Assembly: GCA_964580085.1 (NCBI GenBank)
Contig: CAZOJF010000001.1
Coordinates: 1 to 64,000, forward strand
Source: CAYUWK01 sp964580085
GTDB taxonomy: Bacteria > Patescibacteriota > Minisyncoccia > Minisyncoccales > CG1-02-41-26
Length of the DNA: 64,000 bases
Reading direction: 5' to 3'
Shown here: positions 33,154 to 41,290 of the stretch, one piece after another
How positions within the stretch are numbered: the stretch's first letter is position 1
Layout: each line of letters opens with the position of its first letter
Position numbers and translations under genes: made by a program
Notes under the pieces: generated by a model
The model's database searches: none
What the model saw: only the letters and a program-made list of their open reading frames with translations
What the model was told of the DNA's origin: nothing

Positions 33154-34767
33154 CTATTTAATAGGTATTGTAAAATAGAATGTTGTTCCTTTGCTCTCTA
33201 TCGATTCAAACCAAATTTTACCATGATGAGCTTCAATTATATTTTTAGTGATAAAAAGACCTAACCCTGTCCCAACAGTTTCTGTCTTAACTGCATTGGC
33301 CGCCCTAAAAAACCTTTTAAATACTCTTTTTTTTTGATCTTCTGGAATTCCGACCCCAGTATCTTTGACCGAAATAAATATTTCTTTTTTATTTTTTAAA
33401 TACTTAATAGAAAACTTAATTGTTCCCCCCGGTTTTGTATAATGGATAGCATTATCAAGTAAATTTTGAAAAGCAATGGAAATTTTTTCGGGGTCAACTT
33501 CTATATTAGGGATTTTATTTTTTGGTTTTTGGAAACTTAACTTTAATTTTTTTCTTTTGACTAAAGCTGAACAAGAATTAACCACTTCTTGGGCTATTTT
33601 TATTATATTTTGTTTTTTAGTATTATATATAAACCGGCCTTCCTCAATCCTAGTGACGTTTAATAGGTCATTAATCAAACGAATCATTCTTTGGTTGCTT
33701 TTATATGTTTTTAAGAGAAATTCTCTTTGATCTTTAGAAATTTCACCCAAATCTCCATCAAGAATCATTCTCAATGTCCACTTTACAGCTGATAAAGGAG
33801 TCCTTAGTTGATGGGCCGAGATGGAGACAAATTCAGTTTTCAAACGTTCTACAATTTTCTCTCTGGTTATATCTCTTAAAATCACTAATATTCCTATTTT
33901 TCTATTTTCCCTTATTACTAAAATAGATGATATTTCTAAAATTAAATCGTTCTTCAATTCTAGTTCTTTTTTATCTATTTGTTTTATATCTACACCTATA
34001 ATATCTACCAGAGGTTTTAAATTAGAGATTTTCTTTAAAGATTGAATTGATTGTCCAATATCTTCTTTAATATCCATGCCTAAAAAATCCCCAACTATAT
34101 TATTAGCATATAAAAGATTATTGTCGCTATCAAAAAACAAAATTCCTTCTGGAAAATTTTCAAAAATTGCTAAAGTTTTATCTCTTTCATCCTCCGCCTC
34201 TGTTTTCGCCTCTTCCACATCTTCTAAAATATTCATTAAAGCATTCCTCGATCTCTCAACCTCTTTGTTGGAAGATTTTAAATCTTTAGTTCTCTCTCCC
34301 ACTTTTTTTTCTAGTTCTTGTTTAAGTTTTTCAAACTCTGAAATATCAGAAATGGCAATAAAATATCCTAAAAAGCTTTTGTTTTCGTCTACTCTGGTTG
34401 AGATTGCTACACTAACCGGTATTCCCTTCTTGTCTTTTGTCAAAAGCACTGTTTCTTTTTTAAGAATTATTCCTTGTTTAAGTGCCTTTGATTTAATTAA
34501 ATTATCAAAATCTTTTTTATTTAAAAATAAATTTTCTATTTTCTCGCCAATTACTTCTACTTCTTTAAACCCAGTTAAACTATGAAAAGCCGAATTAGTC
34601 ACTAACACTATCCCTAAAGGATTGATTGTGCAGACAGCTAGAGGGAGAAAAGAAGAAAGTTCTTTCATATATCTCTCAACTTCTTCTAGGTCTTTAACGG
34701 CCATTTTAAGTAAATTCTCTGTATTTTTTTTATCTTCCATAATTATGAATTTTGTTTCTATCTTCAA
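33154..34767 (-). CDS. PAS-domain sensor histidine kinase
   Basis: 537 residues, no membrane segments, so probably cytoplasmic and linked to the neighbouring HAMP and PocR proteins. Two PAS domains (about residues 45-150 and 195-300, the first with INPLGIVLVTNSAFHSLTGF) are joined by a coiled coil. HisKA has the phospho-His in FVSISAHQLRTPLSAVKWTL. HATPase has N-box QNLLDNAIHYTKPGG, G1 DTGVGIPED and G2 GTGLGLFITKNIIEAHHG. All catalytic boxes are intact. An internal ATG at 34740 is an alternative start. Confidence 0.9.
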   Translation of the reverse strand: MKIETKFIIMEDKKNTENLLKMAVKDLEEVERYMKELSSFLPLAVCTINPLGIVLVTNSAFHSLTGFKEVEVIGEKIENLFLNKKDFDNLIKSKALKQGIILKKETVLLTKDKKGIPVSVAISTRVDENKSFLGYFIAISDISEFEKLKQELEKKVGERTKDLKSSNKEVERSRNALMNILEDVEEAKTEAEDERDKTLAIFENFPEGILFFDSDNNLLYANNIVGDFLGMDIKEDIGQSIQSLKKISNLKPLVDIIGVDIKQIDKKELELKNDLILEISSILVIRENRKIGILVILRDITREKIVERLKTEFVSISAHQLRTPLSAVKWTLRMILDGDLGEISKDQREFLLKTYKSNQRMIRLINDLLNVTRIEEGRFIYNTKKQNIIKIAQEVVNSCSALVKRKKLKLSFQKPKNKIPNIEVDPEKISIAFQNLLDNAIHYTKPGGTIKFSIKYLKNKKEIFISVKDTGVGIPEDQKKRVFKRFFRAANAVKTETVGTGLGLFITKNIIEAHHGKIWFESIESKGTTFYFTIPIK

Positions 34768-34778
34768 AATAATCTAAA

Positions 34779-35366
34779 TTACCAAGTTATTTTAAATTGA
34801 TGAACATTTTTCTCCCCAGTTTCAATATTCTCTACTTTCAAATTCTCGGAAGAAACCATTAAACACATTATTTGATAAAAATATCCTTCTAAATAATGAA
34901 GATGAACATTATAAATAACAAAATCTTTTATCGTTGCCGTGCCAATTCTATTTTTATAATCTAATTTATATTCTATCTCTCCTTTTGTATAATATCTTCT
35001 CCAATATTTAGATGCCATCTTAGATATCGTTTCTTTATTCACTAGTCTGGCTATTAATTTAATAATAAAATTTGTTTTAGCTCCCCATCGACCCCATTCT
35101 CGTATTGTTTCTCTGTCCCAATTAAAAATTTTTTGGGTTAGAAAAAGAGATAAAAAATCTTGCTGAACAGGATACCATTTATATTTATCTATTTTTTCAT
35201 ATTCCAATGGATACCCCAATCTCTCCATTTCTTCTTCTACTTTTTTAAGTCCCTTCGTCCCTTCTTTTTCTATAATAAATTCACGATCTGTTTTTAAAGA
35301 AGATCCAATTATTTCTCCTTCCATTTTTCTAACTTTTCCAAGAGTTTCTTGAGAAATTGTTAACAT
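34779..35366 (-). CDS. Signalling-cluster protein of unknown function
   Basis: 195 residues, soluble, alpha/beta, rich in aromatic residues (YYTKGEIEYKLDYKNRIGTAT, LEGYFYQIMCLMV). I do not recognise the family with certainty. Its layout (N-terminal helical part, then a beta section ending in GYFYQIMCLMVSSENLKVE) loosely recalls sensory domains of the V4R/heme-NO-binding or TIGR02265 type found beside kinases. It lies between the HAMP protein and the histidine kinase, so it probably supplies or detects a signal. Confidence 0.5.
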   Translation of the reverse strand: MLTISQETLGKVRKMEGEIIGSSLKTDREFIIEKEGTKGLKKVEEEMERLGYPLEYEKIDKYKWYPVQQDFLSLFLTQKIFNWDRETIREWGRWGAKTNFIIKLIARLVNKETISKMASKYWRRYYTKGEIEYKLDYKNRIGTATIKDFVIYNVHLHYLEGYFYQIMCLMVSSENLKVENIETGEKNVHQFKITW

Positions 35367-35391
35367 GATTTATAAGTATTATTTTAATCCC

Positions 35392-35943
35392 CTATTTTTT
35401 TCTGTCTCTGCCTTTCGTTTTTTGTAATTCTTTTTTAAGTTCTATCATTTTAAGTTCTCTGTTCACAGTTAATCTATGAAATTTCTCCATCTGGTCTAAT
35501 CTTTTTTTTAATTCTTCCGTTCTTTTCTTAACTTTTATTTCCAATGTTTTATTTATTTCTTCTAACTCCCTCGTTCTTGCTTTCACTTTTATCTGTAAAA
35601 CTGTTTTTAATTCTTCTGTCTTGCTCTGGGATTCCTTCAATTCTTCGGCCATCTCATTAAAAGCTTTCCCTAGCTCTTCAATTTCATCACCTGTATGAAT
35701 ATCTACTCTATATTCCAAATCACCTTTTGTAACTTTTTTTATCCCCCTATACAATCTATTTATAGGAATGGTTATTAATTTGGAAAATAAAAAGGCAAAG
35801 GCAAAAATAAAAAATAAAGCAATAAAAAGAATAAATATTAAATTAACCCTCAAAGAAGGAGAAAAAAAACTAACACCTATTAAGGGGATTAATATTGATA
35901 TTGAAAAAATAATTAAGAGTTTTTTTAGAAGAGAATATTTCAT
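35392..35943 (-). CDS. HAMP-domain membrane protein with coiled-coil output
   Basis: 183 residues. Two hydrophobic helices at about residues 8-27 and 33-53 form a short hairpin with no periplasmic sensor domain. A HAMP domain follows (LITIPINRLYRGIKKVTKGDLEY, then GDEIEELGKAFNEMAEEL), then a long coiled coil to the C-terminus. There is no kinase or methyl-accepting domain, so it probably passes a membrane state to the adjacent PAS kinase by direct contact. Confidence 0.8.
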   Translation of the reverse strand: MKYSLLKKLLIIFSISILIPLIGVSFFSPSLRVNLIFILFIALFFIFAFAFLFSKLITIPINRLYRGIKKVTKGDLEYRVDIHTGDEIEELGKAFNEMAEELKESQSKTEELKTVLQIKVKARTRELEEINKTLEIKVKKRTEELKKRLDQMEKFHRLTVNRELKMIELKKELQKTKGRDRKK

Positions 35944-35992
35944 TTTTCTGACTTCAAATATTTATATATTTTATCACATCTCAAGACAAAAT

Positions 35993-36020
35993 AAAAAGAC
36001 CTCTATAGAAAGGTCTTTTT
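35993..36020. terminator. Terminator between PocR gene and HAMP gene
   Basis: AAAAAGACCT (35993-36002) and AGGTCTTTTT (36011-36020) form a perfect 10-bp stem with an 8-nt loop. It follows the PocR gene on the minus strand and separates it from the HAMP-kinase genes. Confidence 0.78.
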
Positions 36021-36030
36021 AAAACATACT

Positions 36031-36582
36031 TTATTCAATATCGAATACTTCTTTTAAAGCAGTTTCTTCTGCTAAAACGCCCACTAATTTTGCTAACATT
36101 TCTGCTCTTTCTTTCATTTCTCCTTCGGTTACTGGCAATATTTCTTCTATTGCTGCTTTTAAAAAGTCTTCTTTGTCTTCTATCCCTAATTCATCGGCCA
36201 ATTTTGAAAACTTGTCTTTTAATTCTTCTGGAGACTCTCCTCTATCATATCTTCCTCCACAACCTGTAATTGAACCAACGATTTCTCCTTTTACTTTAAT
36301 TGGCACCCACAAGGAAGCATATCCCGCGTGGCAATCCATAAAAGCAGATTCTTTCATGGATTTGACTAAAGAAAGGGCTGTTTTATATGCTTGGCTACAT
36401 CTTTCCTTGCCTTTCTCGGTCCCCATTATTAATTTACAAACTCTCTGCGATCCACTCATCTTAGTAACTAATTCTCCATTTCTATCAGTAGTAACAATTT
36501 GGCCACCAACGCTTCCGGCAAACTCATCTTGGATTACTTGAAGATTTCTGGCAAACCATTGAGCTTCTTTTGAAAATTCCAT
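36031..36582 (-). CDS. PocR ligand-binding-domain protein
   Basis: 183 residues made up of a single PocR domain (PF10114), a sensory fold that binds small hydrocarbon-type ligands in regulators such as PocR. Typical phrases: QDEFAGSVGGQIVTTDRNG, CKLIMGTEKGKERCSQAY, MDCHAGYASLWVPIKVKGEIVGSI, TGCGGRYD. The Cys and His residues are where the family has them. No DNA-binding or kinase domain is attached, which is unusual; it must act with a partner in the cluster. Confidence 0.82.
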   Translation of the reverse strand: MEFSKEAQWFARNLQVIQDEFAGSVGGQIVTTDRNGELVTKMSGSQRVCKLIMGTEKGKERCSQAYKTALSLVKSMKESAFMDCHAGYASLWVPIKVKGEIVGSITGCGGRYDRGESPEELKDKFSKLADELGIEDKEDFLKAAIEEILPVTEGEMKERAEMLAKLVGVLAEETALKEVFDIE

Positions 36583-36588
36583 AATTTT

Positions 36589-37500
36589 TTAAAATAATTT
36601 TGTCTGACAACCGACCTTTTTTTTGTTTTTTCTTGGTAATTTCTCAATTAACTTCATAAGCCCTAAATCTTCTAAGAAATTTGTAATTTTTGATTTGTCA
36701 TAATCAAATTCCCCCCAAGTGCATTTTTTTAAATCAAAATTGATTAAGACATCTTTTTTTATTTCAATTAATTCCTTGCTGAAAAATGCCTTATCTTTAT
36801 CTTTGTCTAATTTATTTTTAATTTTAATATCCACTTTATCAGTATCTGAATAAAGCTTTTCTATACTCTCAAATTCTTGGATTAATTTAAGTGCTGTTTT
36901 TTCTCCTACGCCAGAAACTCCTGGAATGTTATCAGAAGCATCTCCTTTAAGTGCTTTGAAATCTATTAATTGTTTAGGTAATAATCCTTTATATTTTTCT
37001 TTTATGGCTTCTTCGTCATATATTTTTCTATCTCCATTTTTTAAAAAATAAACTTTAGTTTGATAATTTATTAATTGAAAAACATCTGTATCCCCTGATA
37101 AAATAATATTTTCTATCTCTCCTTTTTGGGATACTAACTCTGAAATTGTTCCTATAAGATCATCTGCTTCAAATCCTTTTTTCTCATAGATTGGGACTCC
37201 AAATATTTCTAAAAGTTGTTTTATTTTTGGAATTTGTTGATATAACTCCTCTGGAGCCTTAGCTCTTTTAGCTTTATATTCTTTATACTTTTGATGTCTA
37301 AAGGTAGGATATGGTAAATCAAATGTAGCCACAATAAAATCTGGGTTGATTTCTTTCAATACTCTAAACAAAATCAGATAAAATCCGTAAACAGCATTTA
37401 TTATTTCTCCCTTCTTATTTTCCAACTTTGGTAATCCATAATAAGAACGATAGACAAGAGCATTGCTATCAATTATAAGAATTTGTTTTTTCCCGTTCAT
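36589..37500 (-). CDS. PolA-type 5'-3' exonuclease (stand-alone)
   Basis: 303 residues, equal to the N-terminal nuclease part of DNA polymerase I. Metal-site phrases: IIDSNALVYRSYYGLP, ATFDLPYPTFRH, KKGFEADDLIGTI, SGDTDVFQLI and GDASDNIPGVSGVGEKTALKLI (H3TH DNA-binding loop). It removes RNA primers and flaps. The polymerase domain is not attached or nearby. Its start overlaps a receiver gene by 4 bp and it lies 6 bp from the PocR gene, an odd location inside a sensory operon. Confidence 0.9.
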   Translation of the reverse strand: MNGKKQILIIDSNALVYRSYYGLPKLENKKGEIINAVYGFYLILFRVLKEINPDFIVATFDLPYPTFRHQKYKEYKAKRAKAPEELYQQIPKIKQLLEIFGVPIYEKKGFEADDLIGTISELVSQKGEIENIILSGDTDVFQLINYQTKVYFLKNGDRKIYDEEAIKEKYKGLLPKQLIDFKALKGDASDNIPGVSGVGEKTALKLIQEFESIEKLYSDTDKVDIKIKNKLDKDKDKAFFSKELIEIKKDVLINFDLKKCTWGEFDYDKSKITNFLEDLGLMKLIEKLPRKNKKKVGCQTKLF

Positions 37501-37874
37501 TTTGTCTGATGTTTAAAGTATTCTTTAATCTTTGCTAAAAGTTGTTTTGGTGTAAATTCCGTTTTAATTAAATAATCCTTGACTCCTAACTCCTTTGCTT
37601 TTTCTTTTGTAACAGAATCATCATAATTTGAAAAAATAATCACTGGGACTTTAGAAACTTTCTTTATTTGCTTTACTTCTCTTAAAAAAGTTATGCCACT
37701 TTTTCTGGGCAATAAAATGTCCAATAAAATTAAATCTGGGATGTTCTTCTTTAATATATCTATAGCTTGTTCCGACGAAATAGCAGAAATAACTTGAAAG
37801 TTTTCTATCTCAAACTTAGTTTTATACATTTCAATTAAAAATGTTTCGTCTTCCACTATTAAAATTTTTCTCAT
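37497..37874 (-). CDS. Stand-alone CheY-like response regulator receiver
   Basis: 125 residues. VEDETFLIEMY acidic pocket, phospho-acceptor Asp52 (LILLDILLPRKSG), conserved Ser in VIIFSNYDD, and Lys in YLIKTEF. No output domain. First gene of the leftward cluster; overlaps the exonuclease gene by 4 bp. Confidence 0.88.
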   Translation of the reverse strand: MRKILIVEDETFLIEMYKTKFEIENFQVISAISSEQAIDILKKNIPDLILLDILLPRKSGITFLREVKQIKKVSKVPVIIFSNYDDSVTKEKAKELGVKDYLIKTEFTPKQLLAKIKEYFKHQTK

Positions 37875-37903
37875 AATTTTCTTAAGTTTATAAGATATTA
37901 TTT

Positions 37904-37932
37904 ATAATAACTCGAGTTTAATTTTAAAACAA
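37904..37932 (-). promoter_or_regulatory. Promoter for the receiver-exonuclease-PocR operon
   Basis: On the minus strand TTGTTT (37927-37932), 17-bp spacer and TATTAT (37904-37909). About 30 nt upstream of the receiver ATG. Confidence 0.5.
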
Positions 37933-37985
37933 GGACTTATTATTTTGTCATGATCTATTGTTCTATATACTAATATTTCTCTTTG

Positions 37986-37994
37986 TGATAAAAT
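37986..37994 (+). promoter_or_regulatory. Extended -10 element of the secretion operon, predicted leaderless
   Basis: TGaTAAAAT at 37986-37994 is followed after 6 nt by the ATG of the PrgI-family gene. No good -35 box is seen at the right distance, consistent with an extended -10 promoter. Confidence 0.45.
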
Positions 37995-38000
37995 ATTACA

Positions 38001-38399
38001 ATGCAATTCAAAATACCACAATTTTTAGAAAGACAACCTCTTATAATCGGCCCATTAGCTTTTAAACAGTCTCTTTATTTTGGAATCGCTATATTAATTT
38101 CATTTTATTTATATTCTGTAGCCCCCTTTTTTATATTTTTAATATTTTCTATTCCCTTGATTAGTTTTGCCTTTTGTTTAGCTTTTATAAAGATCGAGGG
38201 AATACCTTTGCCTGAAGTAATAATTCAATCTTTTGGCTTTATTTCTTCTCCTAAAATATATCTTTGGGAAAAGAAGGAAAACCTTAGGCCAATTAAATTT
38301 AGAGCTCAAAAACAGGAAGAGAAAAAAGAAGAATCATTAAAAGTAGCTCCTGAAAGTATCCTGGAAAAGCTCCACTCTAAAATAGAAGGAGGATATTAA
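38001..38399 (+). CDS. PrgI-family membrane protein (type IV secretion-associated)
   Basis: 132 residues. Short cytoplasmic start (QFKIPQFLERQPLIIGPLAFKQSLYFG), two adjacent helices (about residues 25-65), then a conserved stretch LPEVIIQSFGFISSPKIYLWEKK and a charged tail. This is the standard pattern of the PrgI/VirB3-like proteins encoded just before VirB4/TraC ATPases in Gram-positive and CPR type IV secretion loci. It probably anchors the ATPase at the membrane. First gene of a tightly spaced plus-strand operon. Confidence 0.8.
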   Translation: MQFKIPQFLERQPLIIGPLAFKQSLYFGIAILISFYLYSVAPFFIFLIFSIPLISFAFCLAFIKIEGIPLPEVIIQSFGFISSPKIYLWEKKENLRPIKFRAQKQEEKKEESLKVAPESILEKLHSKIEGGY

Positions 38400-38416
38400 T
38401 TTTTAAATAAAAAATC

Positions 38417-39073
38417 ATGGCTAATTTATCGTCTCAACAATTTCTAGAATTTGATCAAGTCAAAAATGGAGTTATTGTTCTCAAAAATAAAACTCTCCGA
38501 GCTGTTTTAATGGTTTCCTCTTTAAATTTCTCATTGAAATCTGAAGAAGAACAATCAGCAATTATTTATCAATTCCAATCTTTTTTAAACTCTTTAGACT
38601 TCCAATGCCAGATTATTGTCCAGTCTCGCAAAACAAATATTACCGGTTATTTTGATAAACTAAAAAAGTTGGAGACCAAGCAAGAAAATGAACTTTTGAA
38701 AATTCAAACAAGTGAATATAGAAAATTCATTGAAGGGTTAGTTGAAAATGAAACCATAATGAGAAAAACTTTTTTTGTCGTAATCCCTTACTCTCTGGGA
38801 GAGACAGAAAAAGAAAATACAAATAATAAAGGATTTTTCAATAAAGTGTTTCAAAAAACAAATTTATCCGAGATTAATGAAGAAAACTTTAAACGTTGTC
38901 GGAATCAGCTTTGGCAGAGAATGGAATTTGTGGCAATTGGGTTAAGAAGATGTGATTTATCAACAACACCTTTGACAACGCCTGAATTAATAGAACTTTT
39001 GTGGAGCTGGAACCATCCTAAAGAAGCTGAGGTGGGATATTATCCAGAGATATTACCCGAATTGATCAAATAA
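38417..39073 (+). CDS. TraC/VirB4 N-terminal-domain-like protein
   Basis: 218 residues, soluble. The start (LEFDQVKNGVIVLKNKTLRA, then VLMVSSLNFSLKSEEEQ) and the pattern IIYQFQSFLNSLDFQCQIIVQSR are typical of the N-terminal region of TraC/VirB4 ATPases, but the gene ends before any ATP-binding motif. It reads as a separate subunit made of the TraC N-domain alone, placed between PrgI and the real VirB4. A GGAGG lies 22-26 nt upstream of its ATG, too far to be a normal Shine-Dalgarno. Confidence 0.65.
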   Translation: MANLSSQQFLEFDQVKNGVIVLKNKTLRAVLMVSSLNFSLKSEEEQSAIIYQFQSFLNSLDFQCQIIVQSRKTNITGYFDKLKKLETKQENELLKIQTSEYRKFIEGLVENETIMRKTFFVVIPYSLGETEKENTNNKGFFNKVFQKTNLSEINEENFKRCRNQLWQRMEFVAIGLRRCDLSTTPLTTPELIELLWSWNHPKEAEVGYYPEILPELIK

Positions 39074-39090
39074 TAAAGTTATAAAACAAT

Positions 39091-40875
39091 ATGAAGTTAC
39101 CCTTTTTGAAGAAAAAAAGAGAACAAAAAGAAAGTACTATCCGAACAGAAGTTATTAATATTAAAGATATTATTGCTCCTTCTTCTTTTGAGACCAAACA
39201 AAATTTTTTAAGAGTGGGCGAACGTTTTGCCAAATCTTTCTTTATTTTTTCTTATCCCCGATATCTTTCAACTGGATGGCTATCTCCTATTATAAATATG
39301 CAACATCCCATGGATATTTCTTTCCATATCCATCCTGTGTCTTCTAATTCTGTTTTAAAAAAACTTAGAAAAAAATTAACAGAAGTTAGAGCTGAGATGA
39401 TGGAAAAGGAAGAAAAAGGATTAATACGAGACCCGGTCTTGGAAACTGCTTATCAAGATATAGAAATGTTAAGAGACGGTCTCCAAACTGCTCAAGAAAG
39501 AGTTTTTAAAATTGGAATTTATATTACGGTATATACTGATACTCAAAAAGAATTAAGAAAAATTGAAACTGTACTTCGTTCAATCCTTGAAGCTCGCTTA
39601 GTTTATATAAGACCAGCTTTATTCCGTCAAAAAGAAGGATTTGTTAGTTGCAACCCATATTGTTTAGACCAACTCATTGTCCACACAACAATGAATACTG
39701 CCCCCTTATCAAGTATATTCCCCTTTGTTTCCTCTGATCTAAGCGCTAATGAAGGAATTCTCTACGGCATAAATATGCATAATAATTCTTTGGTTTTATT
39801 TGATAGATTTACTTTAGAAAATGCTAATATGGTAATTTTTGGAATATCTGGAGGAGGTAAGTCTTATGCTATTAAATTAGAAATTTTAAGATATTTAATG
39901 CAAGGGATAGACACAATCGTGATTGACCCAGAAAATGAATATAAGATTTTATCCGAAGCTGTCGGTGGATCATATTTTAAAATATCTTTAACTTCTCCTG
40001 ACCATATTAATCCTTTTGACCTGCCCCAGCCGATGGAAGACGAAATTCCGGGGAATGTTTTAAAGTCAAATATTATAAATTTAGTTGGTCTTTTGAGAAT
40101 TATGCTCGGAGGGTTAACTCCTAAGGAAGATGCTATTATTGATCAAGCTCTTATCGAAACATATGCTTCTCGAGACATTACTCCTGAAAGTGATCCCAAT
40201 TTATGGCAAAAAAACATTCCCATTCTTTCTGATTTTGAATCTGTTTTAGAGAATATGACTGGGACTGAATCTTTAGTTGAGAGAGTGAGAAAATTTAGCA
40301 GAGGGAGTTATGCTGACTTCTTTAACCAAAAATCAAATATTTCTATGGATAACAAGTTTGCTGTTTTCGGCATAAGAGATATGGAGGAAGAGTTGCGACC
40401 TATAGCAATGTTTATAATTTTAAGACATATTTGGAACGCTGTTCGTTCGTCTTTAAAGAAAAGAATATTAGTTGTTGATGAAGCTTGGTGGATAATGCAA
40501 TCTGAAGATGGAGCTTCGTTTTTATATGGAATTTGTAAAAGAGCAAGAAAGTATTGGCTAGGAGTATCAACTATTACTCAAGATGTTTCTGATTTTATGA
40601 AATCATCTTATGGGCAACCAATTGTTGCTAATTCTTCTCTTCAACTTTTGATGAAACAAAGTACTTCCAGTATGGAATTAGTTCAAAAAACTTTTAATTT
40701 AACCGAGCAAGAAAAATATCTTTTACTTGAATCAAGTATAGGAGAGGGAATATTTTTTGCTGGACACAAACATGTAGCAATAAGAATTACTGCTTCTTAT
40801 ACAGAAGATCAAATAATCACAACTTCTCCTGAACAAGTTTTGGAAATAAAAAGAAATAAAAAAATAAATCTTTAA
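39091..40875 (+). CDS. VirB4/TraC-type secretion ATPase
   Basis: 594 residues. N-terminal TraC/CagE-like domain (about 1-230), then a RecA-like motor domain. Walker A is GISGGGKS at residues 251-258; the strand IDTIVIDPENEY follows. Walker B is RILVVDEAWWIM, with Asp-Glu at 463-464. The C-terminal region has GVSTITQDVSDFM and the KQSTSSMELVQKTF helix common in this family. VirB4 powers pilus biogenesis and substrate transfer in type IV secretion. No VirD4 coupling protein is visible in the window. Confidence 0.9.
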   Translation: MKLPFLKKKREQKESTIRTEVINIKDIIAPSSFETKQNFLRVGERFAKSFFIFSYPRYLSTGWLSPIINMQHPMDISFHIHPVSSNSVLKKLRKKLTEVRAEMMEKEEKGLIRDPVLETAYQDIEMLRDGLQTAQERVFKIGIYITVYTDTQKELRKIETVLRSILEARLVYIRPALFRQKEGFVSCNPYCLDQLIVHTTMNTAPLSSIFPFVSSDLSANEGILYGINMHNNSLVLFDRFTLENANMVIFGISGGGKSYAIKLEILRYLMQGIDTIVIDPENEYKILSEAVGGSYFKISLTSPDHINPFDLPQPMEDEIPGNVLKSNIINLVGLLRIMLGGLTPKEDAIIDQALIETYASRDITPESDPNLWQKNIPILSDFESVLENMTGTESLVERVRKFSRGSYADFFNQKSNISMDNKFAVFGIRDMEEELRPIAMFIILRHIWNAVRSSLKKRILVVDEAWWIMQSEDGASFLYGICKRARKYWLGVSTITQDVSDFMKSSYGQPIVANSSLQLLMKQSTSSMELVQKTFNLTEQEKYLLLESSIGEGIFFAGHKHVAIRITASYTEDQIITTSPEQVLEIKRNKKINL

Positions 40876-41277
40876 ATGTCTGAACAAGCAGTAGCAGAAA
40901 ATCAATCCGGGGCAACAAGGCTAATGGAAAACATTTTTTCCATAGAGGGAATTATGATGTTGTCTTTTGCTGCTTTTATTGATGTAGGAGAAGCTGTTTT
41001 TGAACTCATCCCCGTAGTCGGAACAATTATTTCGGCAATACTTGACATTATTGCTTTAATATTTATTGGTCTTTTTTGGATGCGTCTATTCAGAGGGCAC
41101 GGAATAACTGCTACTAAAAAAACTGGTTCTGTATTAAAAAAAATAGCAAAAACCGGGAAAAAATATAAATGGTTAAAACCTTTTTGTATGATTTTTGAAA
41201 TGATACCTATTGCTTCAAGTATTGCCCCTTTGTGGGTAGTGGCTGTATTGCTTGAGCTATCGTCTAGAGAAGATTGA
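40876..41277 (+). CDS. Small multi-pass membrane protein of the secretion operon
   Basis: 133 residues with about three hydrophobic helices (residues about 25-48, 50-72 and 106-127: IPVVGTIISAILDIIALIFIGLFWMRLF and SSIAPLWVVAVLLEL). A basic loop (KKTGSVLKKIAKTGKKYKW) separates them and probably faces the cytoplasm. It begins directly at the stop of the VirB4 gene. I recognise no named family. By position it is a channel or platform component. Confidence 0.6.
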   Translation: MSEQAVAENQSGATRLMENIFSIEGIMMLSFAAFIDVGEAVFELIPVVGTIISAILDIIALIFIGLFWMRLFRGHGITATKKTGSVLKKIAKTGKKYKWLKPFCMIFEMIPIASSIAPLWVVAVLLELSSRED

Positions 41278-41290
41278 AAAAATATTTATT

